This document shows, piece by piece, positions 46,785 through 58,417 of a stretch of 64,000 bases of DNA. Each line of letters begins with the position of its first letter. The stretch's first letter is position 1. Made by a program: the position numbers and the translations under genes. The DNA lies in assembly GCF_016545825.1 (NCBI RefSeq), contig NC_052620.1, positions 9,796,001 through 9,860,000 on the forward strand, read 5' to 3'. The stretch comes from Eucalyptus grandis. Its lineage: Eukaryota; Streptophyta; Magnoliopsida; Myrtales; Myrtaceae. Below the pieces are notes generated by a model that did not search any database, was not told the DNA's origin, and worked only from the letters and a program-made list of their open reading frames with translations.

Positions 46785-47285
46785 ATGCATTTGGTTCAAC
46801 TTTCCCAAGAGGTTTTAGCCTCCAAAGCCCTTTGGGGAAATGTAGGGGTGTTTAGTAAGGCTGTCCAAGGAGCTTTTCGTCAAATGCTAACCTTAGAAAA
46901 AGCTTAAAGCTCAATGCCGATAGGGATTAGCTTTGAGCTTTCAGTATTTTGCCGAATGCTGAAACTACTTTTTTTTTTTTGTCAAAACTACTATCATAAT
47001 TTTTTTAGTTTTTCGTTTTTATCTCTCATTGTTCCAAAACTACCCTTACCTTCACTAGAGTTGACAAAGAGTTTAATATTATTTAATAAAAAAGAAAAGG
47101 TAATTCAAAAACTCTTTATAAATAAATAAATAAATAAACATTTGCCAAACACTCTTTAAGTCAAAATAGCTTTGCAAAGAATTTTTAACCAAATGTAATT
47201 TGCACTTCCCCAAAGCCCTTTAGGCCAAAAATATTTGCATTTCTCCAAAACCCATTTCCAAAACTGAACCAAATGCAACCTGAGA
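46785..47285. mobile_element. Inverted-repeat MITE of the 'TTTGGTTCA' type
   Basis: The left end reads TGCATTTGGTTCAACTTT and the right end AAACTGAACCAAATGCAA, complementary over about 18 bp, with further arm similarity ('aaagccctttggggaa' versus 'ccccaaagccctttagg'). No coding region. Arm B lacks it. Confidence 0.65.
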
Positions 47286-48130
47286 ATGGGGAGGCAACAA
47301 ACCCTCGCTATCCATCACAATCTAATTAACACGCTGTACCCTTTTAGGAATCTACTTCTTAACTTCCTTTCTATGCTTCAAATTATGACAAAAAGGAACA
47401 CTTTGCCTAAATTATGAGCAATGCTTGCATTTCCTAAAGCCCCAGGGGATATGTGATTTAAACACAATGGCAAACTAAATAGTATAATCTTTATGTTTAG
47501 GGGTTGAACCTCAATTTATCATTATCACTTTCTTAAGTTTTTTGGGATCACATCTATCTAAATAAACAATCAAATTGTAAAGAGCACAAGTGGTGATTGC
47601 TCACAAAAACTCTCTCCTTTGCTAAAGGAATCAAACTTTGAAGGGTCAAGCCCTTAAAAAAAATGTAATCGAATGATCATTTACAAGAGGTAAATACTAC
47701 AAAATAAGTCACACTAGTATCCATTGTACATTTACTCTAAACTAATGTTGTTTTACAAGAAATCTCGAACTAGCTTATTTACCCTAAATTAATTTTTGTA
47801 TCATCAAAACTCTCAAACTAGTAACCCCGACCAAAATCTAATATCCATTAGCATTTTTTTTTAATATCTGTTGAAATGCATACATGTCAAGAGACATGTC
47901 AAACGAGTGCAAGACTGATGTAACTTGAAAATGACAGATCTATCGTGGAAAATTCACGTGTGTTAGCAGCATTTCATTTAATATCTCATTAAAATGTGTT
48001 GACACCAATATTTTGATGACTTATTTAGTCATTTACTACAAAGGAATATTAGAGATTTATCCCAATCCCTACATAGAAATATTAATTATTATAAGAATTT
48101 TAATTAACCCCATATATTGCATTTTAATTG
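47286..48130. other. End of duplication arm A
   Basis: 47286-47690 aligns with 56335-56700 ('gcaatgcttgc', 'aaagccccag'). 47690-48010 aligns with the left part of the foldback element at 56690-57480, with only one copy of its internal repeat. No gene. Confidence 0.55.
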
Positions 48131-48139
48131 GATTAGAGC

Positions 48140-48917
48140 AGGAGAATTACCAAAAAGTCTTAACTTATTGCAATTGTGCCAATTTAGCCCTAAACTTTTT
48201 TTTTTTGCCAATTTAGTCCTAAACCTTTTATAATTATGTCAATTTAGTCCATCCGGCCAAAATTGGCCAGCCGAGGGAATGCTAATGTGACAATTTTTTA
48301 ATATATTTTTTATTTTTTCGAATTTTTATATATTTTTTCCAATTTTTAAATATTTTTTTCGAATTTTTTCAATCTTTTTTTCTTCTTTTTCCCACCTTCT
48401 CTTTCCACCGGCGAGGCTCGACACCGCTAGCCACTAGTGAAAGCAAGCCTCGCCCAGCAATAGCAAAGCCGCCGTCACCACATCTGGCGAGGCTCGGCCT
48501 CGCCCAGCCATGGCGTGGTCAATCCTCGCCGTCTCTGGGCGAGGAGCCCCACGGGCCACCAGGGAGGTCGACCCTCGCCTTGGCCGGCAAGGCCTTCCGA
48601 ATTTGGCGAGGGCCAAGCTCGCCGAATCTAGCGAGAACTCGCCAGCCCTTGCCTTCAGTGGCCGAGGAAGGAGAAGAAGGGGGAAAAAAAGAAAAAAAAT
48701 TCAAAAATTCAAAAATAAAAATTAAAAAATTCAAAAAAAAATTTAAAATGCCACATCGGCATTCGCCGGACAACCAGACATCCACGTCGGTGCCGGCCGA
48801 TGGACTTTGAATTGACATAGTTGTAAAGGTTTAGAACTAAATTGGGTAAAAAAAAAAAGTTTATGATTGAATTAGCACAATTATAATAGGTTTAGGACTT
48901 TTTTGGTAATTCTCCCA
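48140..48917. mobile_element. Inverted-repeat (MULE-like) element, 778 bp
   Basis: Arms start GGAGAATTACCAAAAAGTC and end with its complement, containing 'gccaatttagtcctaaac' like the element at 14756. Flanks GATTAGAGC (48131-48139) and GACTAGAGC (48918-48926) form a 9 bp duplication with one mismatch. The core is GC-rich (48400-48650). Frames in the core on both strands are composition artefacts. Confidence 0.75.
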
Positions 48918-48926
48918 GACTAGAGC

Positions 48927-49895
48927 TAATGGACTCAAGCATGAAGGCCTAAATTTAATTACATGGACGATGCGCATTATAGTATAGATTAAGCCAAGCC
49001 CATTGAGAGCTTTGGTGGCTGAAAATATCACACAGGTTGCCACTTGGGAAGCTGAAATAAGACATATTGCATTATAAAATGATGTTTGGAGAAGATAAAG
49101 GCATCACCTTTGAAAATTGCAATTATGGGAAAATAGAAGAAGCGAATAACCCAATATCCTGATGAGAATAGTCATATAATCAATAATAGGAAATAAGGAC
49201 ATCACCTCATCTGGCAAGAGGTGCCCTAAATCTGGACTATATAGACATGTTTCATCATAAAAACAAATAATCCTTAAATTTTGGCCCAGTGTACAATTTA
49301 GTTCTTGAACTTTTAATTTATTCAATATAATCCCTAAACTTAACCTTATGTGTCATGTGGTTCTTGAAATTTTAATTTGTTAAATATACTATCTAAACTT
49401 TTGGTACATGTCCATAGATTTCATAAAAATATTTAATGTTATCTCTAATCTTAAATTAATGGAAAGACTAATTTACCAATGAGAGGAATTATCCTTAGAA
49501 CTAGAGAAGACCAAGTAGTTGCAGCAGGTATGCTATCCCACAATAGGTGAACCCTTATCAAGCCTTCAAGAGACTACCTTTTAGCTATGAACTACTCGGA
49601 AATTTGGATTAAAGTATAAAGACGTTCAAAGATGCCAAGATAGTAACATCAATAACTTAATAAAGCTGCATTTTTCAAAAAATCCTATCAGGTTAGAGAA
49701 AAAGAATTGTATAATTCAGGGTCTATATTAAACATTTGCTAAAAATTTAAGATCGCATTGAAAAACAAGTTAAAAGTTTAAAGATTACAATGAATATTAA
49801 GTTTAAGGTACAGTGAACAAACCAAAATCTCAAAGGGTACATTGCACAATACACGTTAGGATAAAGTTCTGGACCATGTGTACCGAGAAAGGGGG
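48927..49895. other. Intergenic spacer
   Basis: AT-rich; nothing is recognised. Short minus-strand frames (49104-49325, 49747-49947) lack familiar motifs. Confidence 0.4.
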
Positions 49896-49896
49896 A

Positions 49897-50135
49897 CGTA
49901 CGGCATACATTGAAAAGCAGAAACAAGAAAACGTGAGGGAAAAACACGGGACCAAAGGAGGGTCAGAAGGGAAAGGCCAAAAAAAAGAGTCAAAGGAGTT
50001 GGGGGTGGTGGTGAACGTACGGCATACATTGAAAACTAGAAACAAGAAAACGTAAGAGAAAACAGAGGGAGGACAAAAGGAGGGTCAGAAGGAAAAGGCC
50101 AAAAGAAAGCTAGAAAAGAAAAGCACCAACAGAAA
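49897..50135. repeat. Two tandem repeats, 119 bp period
   Basis: 'cgtacggcatacattgaaaa' occurs at 49897 and 50016, and both are followed by 'aacaagaaaacgt', 'ggagggtcagaagg' and 'aaaggccaaaa'. The region is purine-rich on the plus strand, which explains the frames seen on both strands. Confidence 0.85.
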
Positions 50136-50201
50136 GAGTCAAAGAAATGAGATGAGAGAGAGAAAGAGAAGCGTGTCTTCTTCCTCGGGCGTGCGCTTCG
50201 T

Positions 50202-50699
50202 GTGCGGCCACTTGTGCAGCTGCCGAAATCCTTCCCCGCGCCCTCGCGCATGAACCGTCGCTGCAGCTTCTTCAGGGCACCGCTGCCCCGATCTGGCAGC
50301 GCTCTTACCGGTAGCAAAGTCAGTTTTCTTGCAGGCTTTTCGGTGTTTTCCTGCGAGCACGAACCCACAGCCGGCTCTCAACGGCGACATGGAGCTCCGG
50401 TAGCCTCAGCCCCGTGCCGCTCTCCAGATCCCCTCGTGGCCAAGTCAGTCCACGCCGGTTTCTTGACGAGCTCAGCCACGTTGTCATCAACTTGCGAAAG
50501 CTCCGGTGGCAGCATCCCAGCTCCTCCCAACGCCACCGCTTGCAGTCCTGTTTCCTCTGCTACGCTGGTTCTTCCGTTTGCAGGTTGCCCAGACCAGATC
50601 ACCACCTACGCCGCATCAAGCCGGCCTCAGTCCAGCCCCTCTCCCTGCATTAACAGAAAGGTAAAAGAACATTTGGCTTGTCTTAATGGAGGCTATTAA
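50202..50699 (+). CDS. Unrecognised GC-rich open frame, 165 codons
   Basis: A continuous frame from ATG 50202 to TAA 50699, in a GC-rich island unlike the flanks. The product would be Ser/Pro/Ala/Arg-rich with several Cys and no familiar domain. A possible donor (AAAG before GTAAAA at 50660) suggests it could be a first exon. Long frames also exist on the minus strand, so GC content alone may account for it. It ends about 90 bp before arm B of the duplication. It may be a captured or relic exon; no function is proposed. Confidence 0.25.
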   Translation: MRPLVQLPKSFPAPSRMNRRCSFFRAPLPRSGSALTGSKVSFLAGFSVFSCEHEPTAGSQRRHGAPVASAPCRSPDPLVAKSVHAGFLTSSATLSSTCESSGGSIPAPPNATACSPVSSATLVLPFAGCPDQITTYAASSRPQSSPSPCINRKVKEHLACLNGGY

Positions 50700-51601
50700 A
50701 AACCTCATCAGAGCTCTTTGCAATCAACTGACGTGTCTAAATGATATTTATTTGATCTATGTACCATGCGTCCTTCCTTCTTGTCGAGGCCTCCAAATGA
50801 TATTTATTTGGACGCTTGTGTACCATAAACCAAATTTACAAAGACCACACACAAATCTTTTTGCCTTCTATTAAACCTTTCTGTTAATCTACAAAGATAA
50901 GATACATAGTAAAAGTGAGAACTTTTTCCCCAAGCAGTTTTGGAACGAAACTCTTCATACACTAATGAAATTGAAGCATATATCATGAACGAAAGATACA
51001 TACATTTCATTATCTCAAACATGTTTATTAAAAAAAAAAAAAAAAAACATGTTCGTGCATTAATTGGAGTATTTTCAAAGTAATAATTGCACGCAACATA
51101 TGAATGATTAAAGTTTACTTAGGTTCCATTTGTTTTTTCGGAACATAAATGATTTTAAAAATATTTTCCCAAAAATAATCGTTTGTATTACTTAAAATAA
51201 TTAGTCATTGAAATATATTTTATGTCTGAATATTTCCATGAAAATATCTTTCATTTATTCATTTTTCGCAAAATAGACGGAGCATGCTTTTTCAAAATAA
51301 AATTGTTTTACTTACTCCTATTCATTCTCTTCGATTTTCGCTTCACCTAATTTCATCTTTCACTCTGGCGGATGAGCTCCGAAGGAGTCAAAGCCACGTT
51401 CAATGAGCGTTTACATGTTTGTTCCTTCTCACCCGAGATCATCATGACCACTATAGGTCTCCATTACAAGTCCTCTGACCACTTATTTACTGCTACAGTT
51501 GAGTAAGTTCAGCTGTGGCAAGCTGCCGGCCGAAGAAATAAAAGGAACCAGGGCAAGCTGGTGCATGTGAATGCCTGATATCTGAACCAACCCGTTGAAG
51601 G

Positions 51602-53254
51602 ATGACGAACGTCTCGTATCGCTGGAAGCGTTATGAGCCCTGGAGAGTCCTCATTTCTTCAAGATCATACTCTCCGACACTCTCCAAAGTGGAAAGCTTG
51701 TACGTATTCTGCACTCCTATCTTCTCAGTTCTCTTTTTTTTTTTTTTTTTTTGGGGGGCGGCGAGGAGAGGGGTGTTCAGTGCATTGAAGTATGAGTATA
51801 TATCTTTGGTACTCTGTCCCGTAAATGGCAAATTCCATCAGTGCAGATAATACCAAAGAGGTTCGTAGCAAAATATGGAAACCGCCTGCCAAACCAGTTG
51901 CTTCTCAAAGTTGCAGGGGATGGAAATTGGCCAGTGGAACTAGAGAAGTGCGATGGCAGGTTATGGATCTGCAAAGGATGGAGGAATTTCATGGATTATT
52001 ACTCCATAGATCACGGACATTTGATAGTCTTTAGACTTGAAGGGGCCTCTTTTTTTCATGTTCTAATATTCGATAAAAGTGCGACTGAAATAGAGTATCC
52101 CCAGAAGCCCGTAGCTCCTGAAAAGTTATTAGACCCTGAGGTGGTTGAAATCGATGATGTCTCCACAGAATTGGGGGAGCACATCATTTCGCCTAGAGAA
52201 AGGAGGGAGTTGAAGTCGCCATTGTGGTCGGCTTCACCTGAAGGTAAAGGCTCTCATTCAGGAGATAGAAGGACGTTGAAGCTGAAGAAGAACGTGCGTG
52301 CGTATTGTTCGTCACGAGACTATGGTGGTATGATTTATTTCCCTTAAATATAACTTCTTCCTTTCTCTCAATTGTTCAAATGACGGAGTAGGTCTCTTGT
52401 TTCACTTTTCTGCAGGCATAACCAAAGAGCCTGAAAAAAGAGCAACCCCTTTTGAGCAGATTCATCTTAGATCTAGATGTCCAAACCCACCTGATGCTCT
52501 GAAAAAGGCCAGGAAATTCAAATCAGAACATCCTTCTTTCCTTATCGTCGTGCAGCGCTACTATCTCAAGCACTCTAACGTGGTAAGAATTTATTAATTG
52601 ATACAGAGATTTCACGACATTTCTAATTGACCTCACAGCAAGATTATCTAACGACATTATAAGAATTTGGTGTTAGTATCTGGTATAGTTTTGAATGTGA
52701 AAGTGCGGGCATGCGTCTATCGGGCTTCTGGGCAAAGGAGCAACATTGGGATAAGATGGTGTTTTACAAGTGGTGATATGCATAGGATTTTCTAGTTGGG
52801 ACTTTGCTCACTAACTTAAGACACATTTACAGCAACATGTCTTTGGTTTTTTCCATGAAACTTTTATCCTTATCTTGATTTTTCTTGTTGCCCAAGTACT
52901 TTGTCAGAGGAGCGAGGGAAAAACAGTGCTCCTTTATCATGTGCCTAAGACTAGCTTCATTGTGATCAAAGTGGTTTTTACAAACTTGTACTTGATCAGC
53001 ATGTACCTGGTGGATTTATGAAGAACCACATAAAGAAAAGCCTGGTAGTTGAAGACTCAACATTCGAGTTTCAGGGCAGGTCATGGACCGTGAAGTTCTT
53101 CAACTATCCAAATTATTACTGTGGAAAGTTCCAATCTGGATGGGCCATGTTTGCGTCTGATAATTCCTTGAGTGCAGGAGATGTTTGCGTGTTCGAAATG
53201 ATCAAGAAGACTCCAGTGGTCTTCAAAGTCTCGATTTTCAGGCACACCGGTTAG
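51602..53254 (+). CDS. B3-domain (REM-like) gene 7, two B3 domains
   Basis: Paralogue of gene 5. Exons: 51602-51699, 51847-52327, 52416-52582 and 53000-53254, with GT/AG borders and matching phases for exons 2-4. Domain 1 in exon 2: 'IIPKRFVAKYGNRLPNQLLL', 'GWRNFMDYYSIDHGHLIVF', 'SATEIEYP'. The linker is 25 residues shorter than in gene 5. Domain 2 in exons 3-4: 'ALKKARKFKSEHPSFLIVV', 'GRSWTVKFFNYPNYYCGKF', 'SAGDVCVFEMIKK', ending KVSIFRHTG. Exon 1 starts 'MTNVSYRWKRYEP' and then loses one base near 51640 relative to gene 5, shifting out of the 'PHFFKIILSDTLQSGKL' frame that would join exon 2. About 333 codons if that base is restored. Active gene with an error, or pseudogene; exons 2-4 are clean over 900 bases, which favours recent function. 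Confidence 0.8.
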
Positions 53255-55690
53255 GCACGAAGTGGCGAATATGCGTGCCGCTGAGGAGGGAACATTTTGG
53301 TAACATCCCGGTCTCTCTTTCCTCCCGGAACATTAGATATTAGTTATGGAGATGCTGGCAGAATATGGTCTTTTGGTTTTCCGATTGAAACAAATGAAAG
53401 TGGAAGCCATGAATGTACCAGATGATTTACTTTGATGAGACTTCAAGTTGGGTGTGCATTTTATTTTGACGAAACAGTGAAATCTCGACGGCTTCCGCCT
53501 TGAAAATTTGTTGAAACTTTTCCTCGCACGCACTCGCAAGAGGGGCTTAGACTAGGCCCAGTTGATCCCAACCTTGCAATGTATATTGTGTTACCAACTA
53601 ACCTTGCAAGGCCCCAAAGCCAAGAGGCCTAAGAGCCCATAGAAGGTATTTTACCAGTTACGCCTGTCTAGGAGATGATTGTCGGACAGTTTCGGACCCG
53701 CGCGGGACCGACGGTCAGGTCTAATGTGTTTCCAAGCCCACCTATAACCGACACGTAAATTTTGTGCTGGATAAGGCCAAGATTTGGCAGGCTAGACTTC
53801 TCGTGTAACGATGTTTGTCCAAACCAGCATATTTACATCTAAGGCCTTGGCAAGTAAAACTGGCCCCCTGCTTGTTGATCACCTCGATTGTCCTTAAAGG
53901 ACAGGAGGCTTCTCTAATTTCCACTTGTATTGAGCAGATCAACTTTAGTGGGGAAGGGTCTTCCCTACCTAGGAAGCTTCTCTTCTTATATTGAGCAGAT
54001 CAACTTTGTGCTCCCAAAGTCCAGCCCAGTTGATTTGGTTCATCACCTCAGTTTGAGCCATTCCAAGCCGGATCGTTTTGCACATCATCAGTTGGTGAGC
54101 ACATCAATTTGGAAAGTGTACTTGATTTTTAGAACAGTGGAAATGAAGCAATAAATATTGTTTCAAGAGCACAAGCTAATTGTACAAATTACTTGAGGGA
54201 TAGGGGATTCAGTTTTCAAACGACGATTGCATTTGAAACTCAATAATCTAGAGATAGTGTTTTTTCGTTTTGAATTGCTTGACTAGTGCCGTAGCGTAGA
54301 GGCAATTCTCATCAAAACCTTTTAAATCTTTTATGCATACATGGAAATTAAGATGCACCGCTCTTTCAAAACTGTATTAGTAGGTCCTCCATCTTTTTCA
54401 TTAATTGACAATGATATGCGTCCTCCCCTCTCTAATTTTTATCTTCATAATCATAGGCACAAGGATGGTGACCCAATTATATGAAGGCCTACGAAACATC
54501 GTGCAAACTGTAACAACCCAATCCAACGAGGGCGGGAGTGGTCGCTTGTTAGAGGATTTGAACAGTGAGCATCTTCTAGCAAGTTTTTTTAACATGGCGA
54601 AGGAAACAAGAATAAACTAAACCATGCACCAAATAGGGAGAGAATAATTCTTGAATATATATGTGAAAAATCAAATTAACTTGCGGAGACACCTGTTGAT
54701 GTAATGGTAAGTTTTTCTTTGGAACTCCAAAATTAAGCAAGCCCAGTCTAGAGCATTATTTTAATGGATGACCTCCTGGAAAAGTGTACCTATACGCCAA
54801 AAAGATAAAACTGTGAAGCTTGATAAGAAACAGGCCAATGTTAATAATATATTGACAATGAGTTAATTCAAAATTGTCACTAAGCTAAAAATTCTCCAAC
54901 AGCCCAACTAACTAAGCCGAAGCTAGAGGGTTGACATGTGTTCTCTTTATTAAATACTTGGGAGAGCATGCTCCTCCTAAATAAATGTAGCTCTCACATC
55001 TGTAGGATCAACATTACATGCATGTTTTTTGTTAGACGCTGAGGGTTGATATGCGATATCCTTAAACTTTTGCTTCCATTACTCGATACTAGCAATCAAA
55101 TTTCTCTTCCAGTAATTGATGATCATGATCCCCTTGTAATGCTGTTTTCATGCTTGAAAGTGGCAAACTCAACTTGAGCAGAAATCCGCCCATCCTGCTC
55201 TCTATTAGGTTAACACAAAGCATTCTTAACATTTTTCAGCTTCTCATAAAGGACAAAAACAAAGGAGAGCTTCCATTCTCCACAGTGCTAAGCACCTTCA
55301 ACAGTCTTTAAGGAAAGTCAAGATGCTTGCACCAGAAGTTGAAGAAAATAGATGGTTTCGTACGAGAATAGTCATTTAACAATAATAGGACAACCACCGA
55401 AAACTCCTGGAGCCCGAAAATTAATAGCAGCGTGGAGTCTGCTGAAACTTTATTTCTTGACCGCCTTTTCAGTCTTCCTAGGAGAAATCTCGGAAGTCCA
55501 AGAGATAACGACAGACATCGTCCTCGTGTGGATGAATAAAATCCTCCTCCCCATCGGATACACGTGGAGACTTTGAATTTGAAAGACCCTCAAGCAGCCC
55601 TATCTTATCCTCACCACTCAATTACAAAGCACCTAATTTATTTGTCAATTGTTCGCTAAATATTGGCATCTACTAAGAATGGGAATGATA
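53255..55690. other. 3' flank in arm B of the duplication
   Basis: No gene is recognised; the sequence aligns with 41175-41800, 43174-45290 and 46590-46775. Short frames (53930-54154, 54405-54620, 55352-55576) lack familiar motifs. Confidence 0.55.
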
Positions 55691-55694
55691 AATT

Positions 55695-56330
55695 GCTCAA
55701 ATTTTTTTTAATTTATTTCATTTTTTACTATTTTAAAGCCAAATATTTTAATTTTACTAGTTGAGTTTAGAACATTTTTCACGTTTTACTAACTAAGTTT
55801 ATCCAACTAATTATGGCTGAAATTTACCGACGTGAATGTTAATTGTTATATATGACATAATATTTCAGATGAATAATTTTTAATAATAGTTTAATGTCTT
55901 TTTCAAATTTTATTCAATTTTAAAAAATTTCTTTCCTTTCTTTTTACTCCTTCTTCTTCCTCTAGTTAGCCATGGAGCTTGGGTGATGGCCAACCACCAG
56001 CCAAAGGAAACAACCGGTGAGGTCATCATCACCCTAAACCTAACGACCAACTAGAGGAAGAAGAAGGAAAAAAGGAAAATGAAGGGAAAAATTAATAAGT
56101 AAATAACTTGAAAATATAAAAAAAATTGTTTTTTTTTAAATTATTTACATCAACACAATAACTTTACTATATAGAATAACCAATGTTCGCATTAGTGATT
56201 TTTAACAAAAATTGATCAGATAAAATAAATTGATAAAATTAAAAATATTTATGACTTAATTGATAAAATTAAATACTTATGATAGAAATGATAAAAAAAT
56301 AATAAATTAATGACTTTTAGATAATTTTCT
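55695..56330. mobile_element. Probable inverted-repeat element specific to arm B
   Basis: The right arm 'gacttttagataattttctc' resembles the complement of the left 'gataaattgctcaaattt', and the inner arms share 'cttaattgataaaatt'-like tracts. The core is moderately GC-rich with 'ctctagttagccatgg' and 'accaactagaggaagaag' facing each other. Arm A lacks it at the equivalent site (near 46785/47285, where a different element sits). The ends are uncertain. Confidence 0.5.
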
Positions 56331-56689
56331 CAATGAAAAGGCACCAAATCCTCACTTTCTGTCACAGTCTAATAAGCACAGGTCCCACCCTCCTTAAGAG
56401 CCTACCGCTTGACCTACTTTTAAAGTACACAGAAAGAATATGATATGCATCGAGCAATGCTTGCGTTCGTTGTAGCCCCAAGCAAAAGGTGATTCAAATT
56501 CAACGGCAGACCAAATAGGATATAACCTTTTATTTTTACGGGCTGAGCCTTAGTTTTGTGGGTCACATCCATAGAACGCAGAATCAACTTTTAAATAGCA
56601 CGAGTTGTGCTGGCTTATAAAACACCGTCCCCCTTCGCTTGAGAATCAAACTTTGTACCCCTTAAAAAGGCGAATTGAAAGATTATTTA

Positions 56690-57480
56690 CCTAAGGTTTA
56701 TACCACAAAAAAAAAAAAAAAATCAAATGGATACTCTCATGATATATTTATCCCAAATTAATTTTGTTTCATTAAAAACCTCAAATTGATAACCATTACT
56801 CAAATTTACCATCGATTAGTGGTCCTTTCAATATCTTGTTAAAATATATGTGTCAATACATGTGGCAAACAACTGCAAAATGAATTTGACACAGAGAGAA
56901 TGATGAATCTAACAAGAAAAATCCATGTGTTAATAGTATTCCATCAAATTATGTATGTGTCAAAACACGTGGGAGACAAGTGTAAGATAAATTTGATGTG
57001 GAGAATAACAAATTCGACGTAGAAGATCCATGTGTGCTAGTAGCATTCTATCCTATATTCTATTCAAATGCATATGTGTCAATACACGTGAAAAAACACA
57101 TATCTAATGTGAAGAATGATGAATTCAAAGTGGAAAATTAATGGGGTGTTAATGACATTCCATTCAATATTCTGTTAAAATGCATACAAGTTGATAGACG
57201 ATTATAATGCGGATCTAATGTGGAGGATGACAAATCCGACTTGAAAAAGCAATCATTTGTCACATGTATTGACATGTATGCATTTTGATGAGATATTAGA
57301 CAAAATGCTCAATAGAAGGTTGATTTGGGTCAAATATGTCAATTTGAGATTTTTATCGAAATGAAAAGTAATTTAGGATAGATAGGTCATGGGTACTCAT
57401 TTGAGATATTTTTGAAAAATGCACGCTAATTTGGAGTAAATGTGTTAATGTAATACGGCTTTGTGAGTTTTTAATAAAAT
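56690..57480. mobile_element. Inverted-repeat element containing a minisatellite
   Basis: The left arm ('atatttatcccaaattaatt', 'aacctcaaattgataacc') is complementary, with divergence, to the right arm (57300-57480). Between them, about 56825-57260, a unit of roughly 115 bp is repeated about 3.5 times; each copy has 'tatgtgtcaatacacgtg' and 'gatccatgtgt' variants. A shorter version with one unit lies at 47690-48010. Confidence 0.6.
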
Positions 57481-58415
57481 TAACCCTTTGCCTAGCAAAA
57501 TAGGGACCCGGGTAGAAAAGGGTTCAAAAGGAGGCTTGAAGGAGCTTTCCATCATCCCCATTAATCGAAAAAAAGAATCTCTCGTGCAAATTCATCCATC
57601 AACCCGTTTTCCATGTTTATCTCTCATATATCAATCTATCCCACATATTTCTGTCCACACATCTAACTTAGGTCTGTCATGGCAAATTGATGGCCATGCC
57701 TAGAAAAGGAAAGGATAAGCTTTTAGGAAATTCTAAAGTAAACAGCTAATCTTATAATTAGCCTCAGTTCCTTTTTCAAGTAGTTTCCTTTTAGGATAAA
57801 ACACTAACATCAAATTTCGCTACTCGATGGCCCCATTATTTGCCATTTTCCTTGCAAACTCATAATGGAGTGGCTCGATTGTATGAAAAAAGCAAACTTA
57901 ATTAAAGAAAAGTCAAATGAGATGCAGAATGACAACATTGCATTTCACATGGAAAGACAGAAGTTGCGGTCCCACGACCCTTCATCTGCTAAGCACCACA
58001 AATCTGGATCACTTATTTTGTGATGATGACGGGACTGATAGGTGCATCTGTACATTGTACAAACACGGAGAGATATGGAATCGCAATTCGTCATTTATAA
58101 TGTAATACATAAACGTTGTCCTGTTCAAAGCCAACAAATGTCCACATCCTGAAGGCCCCATAAGTTTAGTAGAATCCAAAAAAATCCTGACCCAATCTTC
58201 CCGGGTGGCCTCGCTCTGGTTTGACTCTTTCTCCCCTCAATTTTATATTATTTTTAATAGGTCTCCTCTCCATTTTATATTGTTATTCGTGAAGATTACT
58301 CTTTAATAAGATGGCTTGACAACGTTTTAATTTATAATTATTGGAGGTGAAACCGAAATTATTAGAATACTTATGCCGGCTTCCACTGTATATCTTTGCT
58401 ATAACCTATTTGTTT
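57481..58415. other. Intergenic spacer
   Basis: No recognised gene; short frames at 57488-57703 and 57917-58105 lack familiar motifs. Confidence 0.4.
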
Positions 58416-58417
58416 GG

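Larger units (their letters stand above)
38385..48010 (+). repeat. Segmental duplication, arm A
   Basis: Diverged copy of 50788-57260 in the same orientation. Matching blocks in order: upstream flank (38385-38415, 38785-39390), B3 gene 5, its 3' flank, 43180-45290, 46590-46775, 47285-47690 and 47690-48010. Segments without a match in arm B are later insertions or a local duplication: about 38415-38785, 41500-41640, 41808-43173, 45290-46585 and 46785-47285. Confidence 0.82.
50788..57260 (+). repeat. Segmental duplication, arm B
   Basis: Counterpart of 38385-48010, starting 'aatgatatttatttggac' and continuing through B3 gene 7 to the foldback element at 56690. It is shorter because it lacks the insertions and the partial gene 6 of arm A, but it has its own insertion at about 55695-56330. 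Confidence 0.82.

Noticed and set aside
48434..48818. Four overlapping frames near 48.6 kb
   Set aside because: GC-rich core of the 48140-48917 foldback element; no motif.
54680..54720. tRNA-like wording near 54690
   Set aside because: No cloverleaf could be drawn and no A or B box was clear; no tRNA gene is claimed anywhere in the window.
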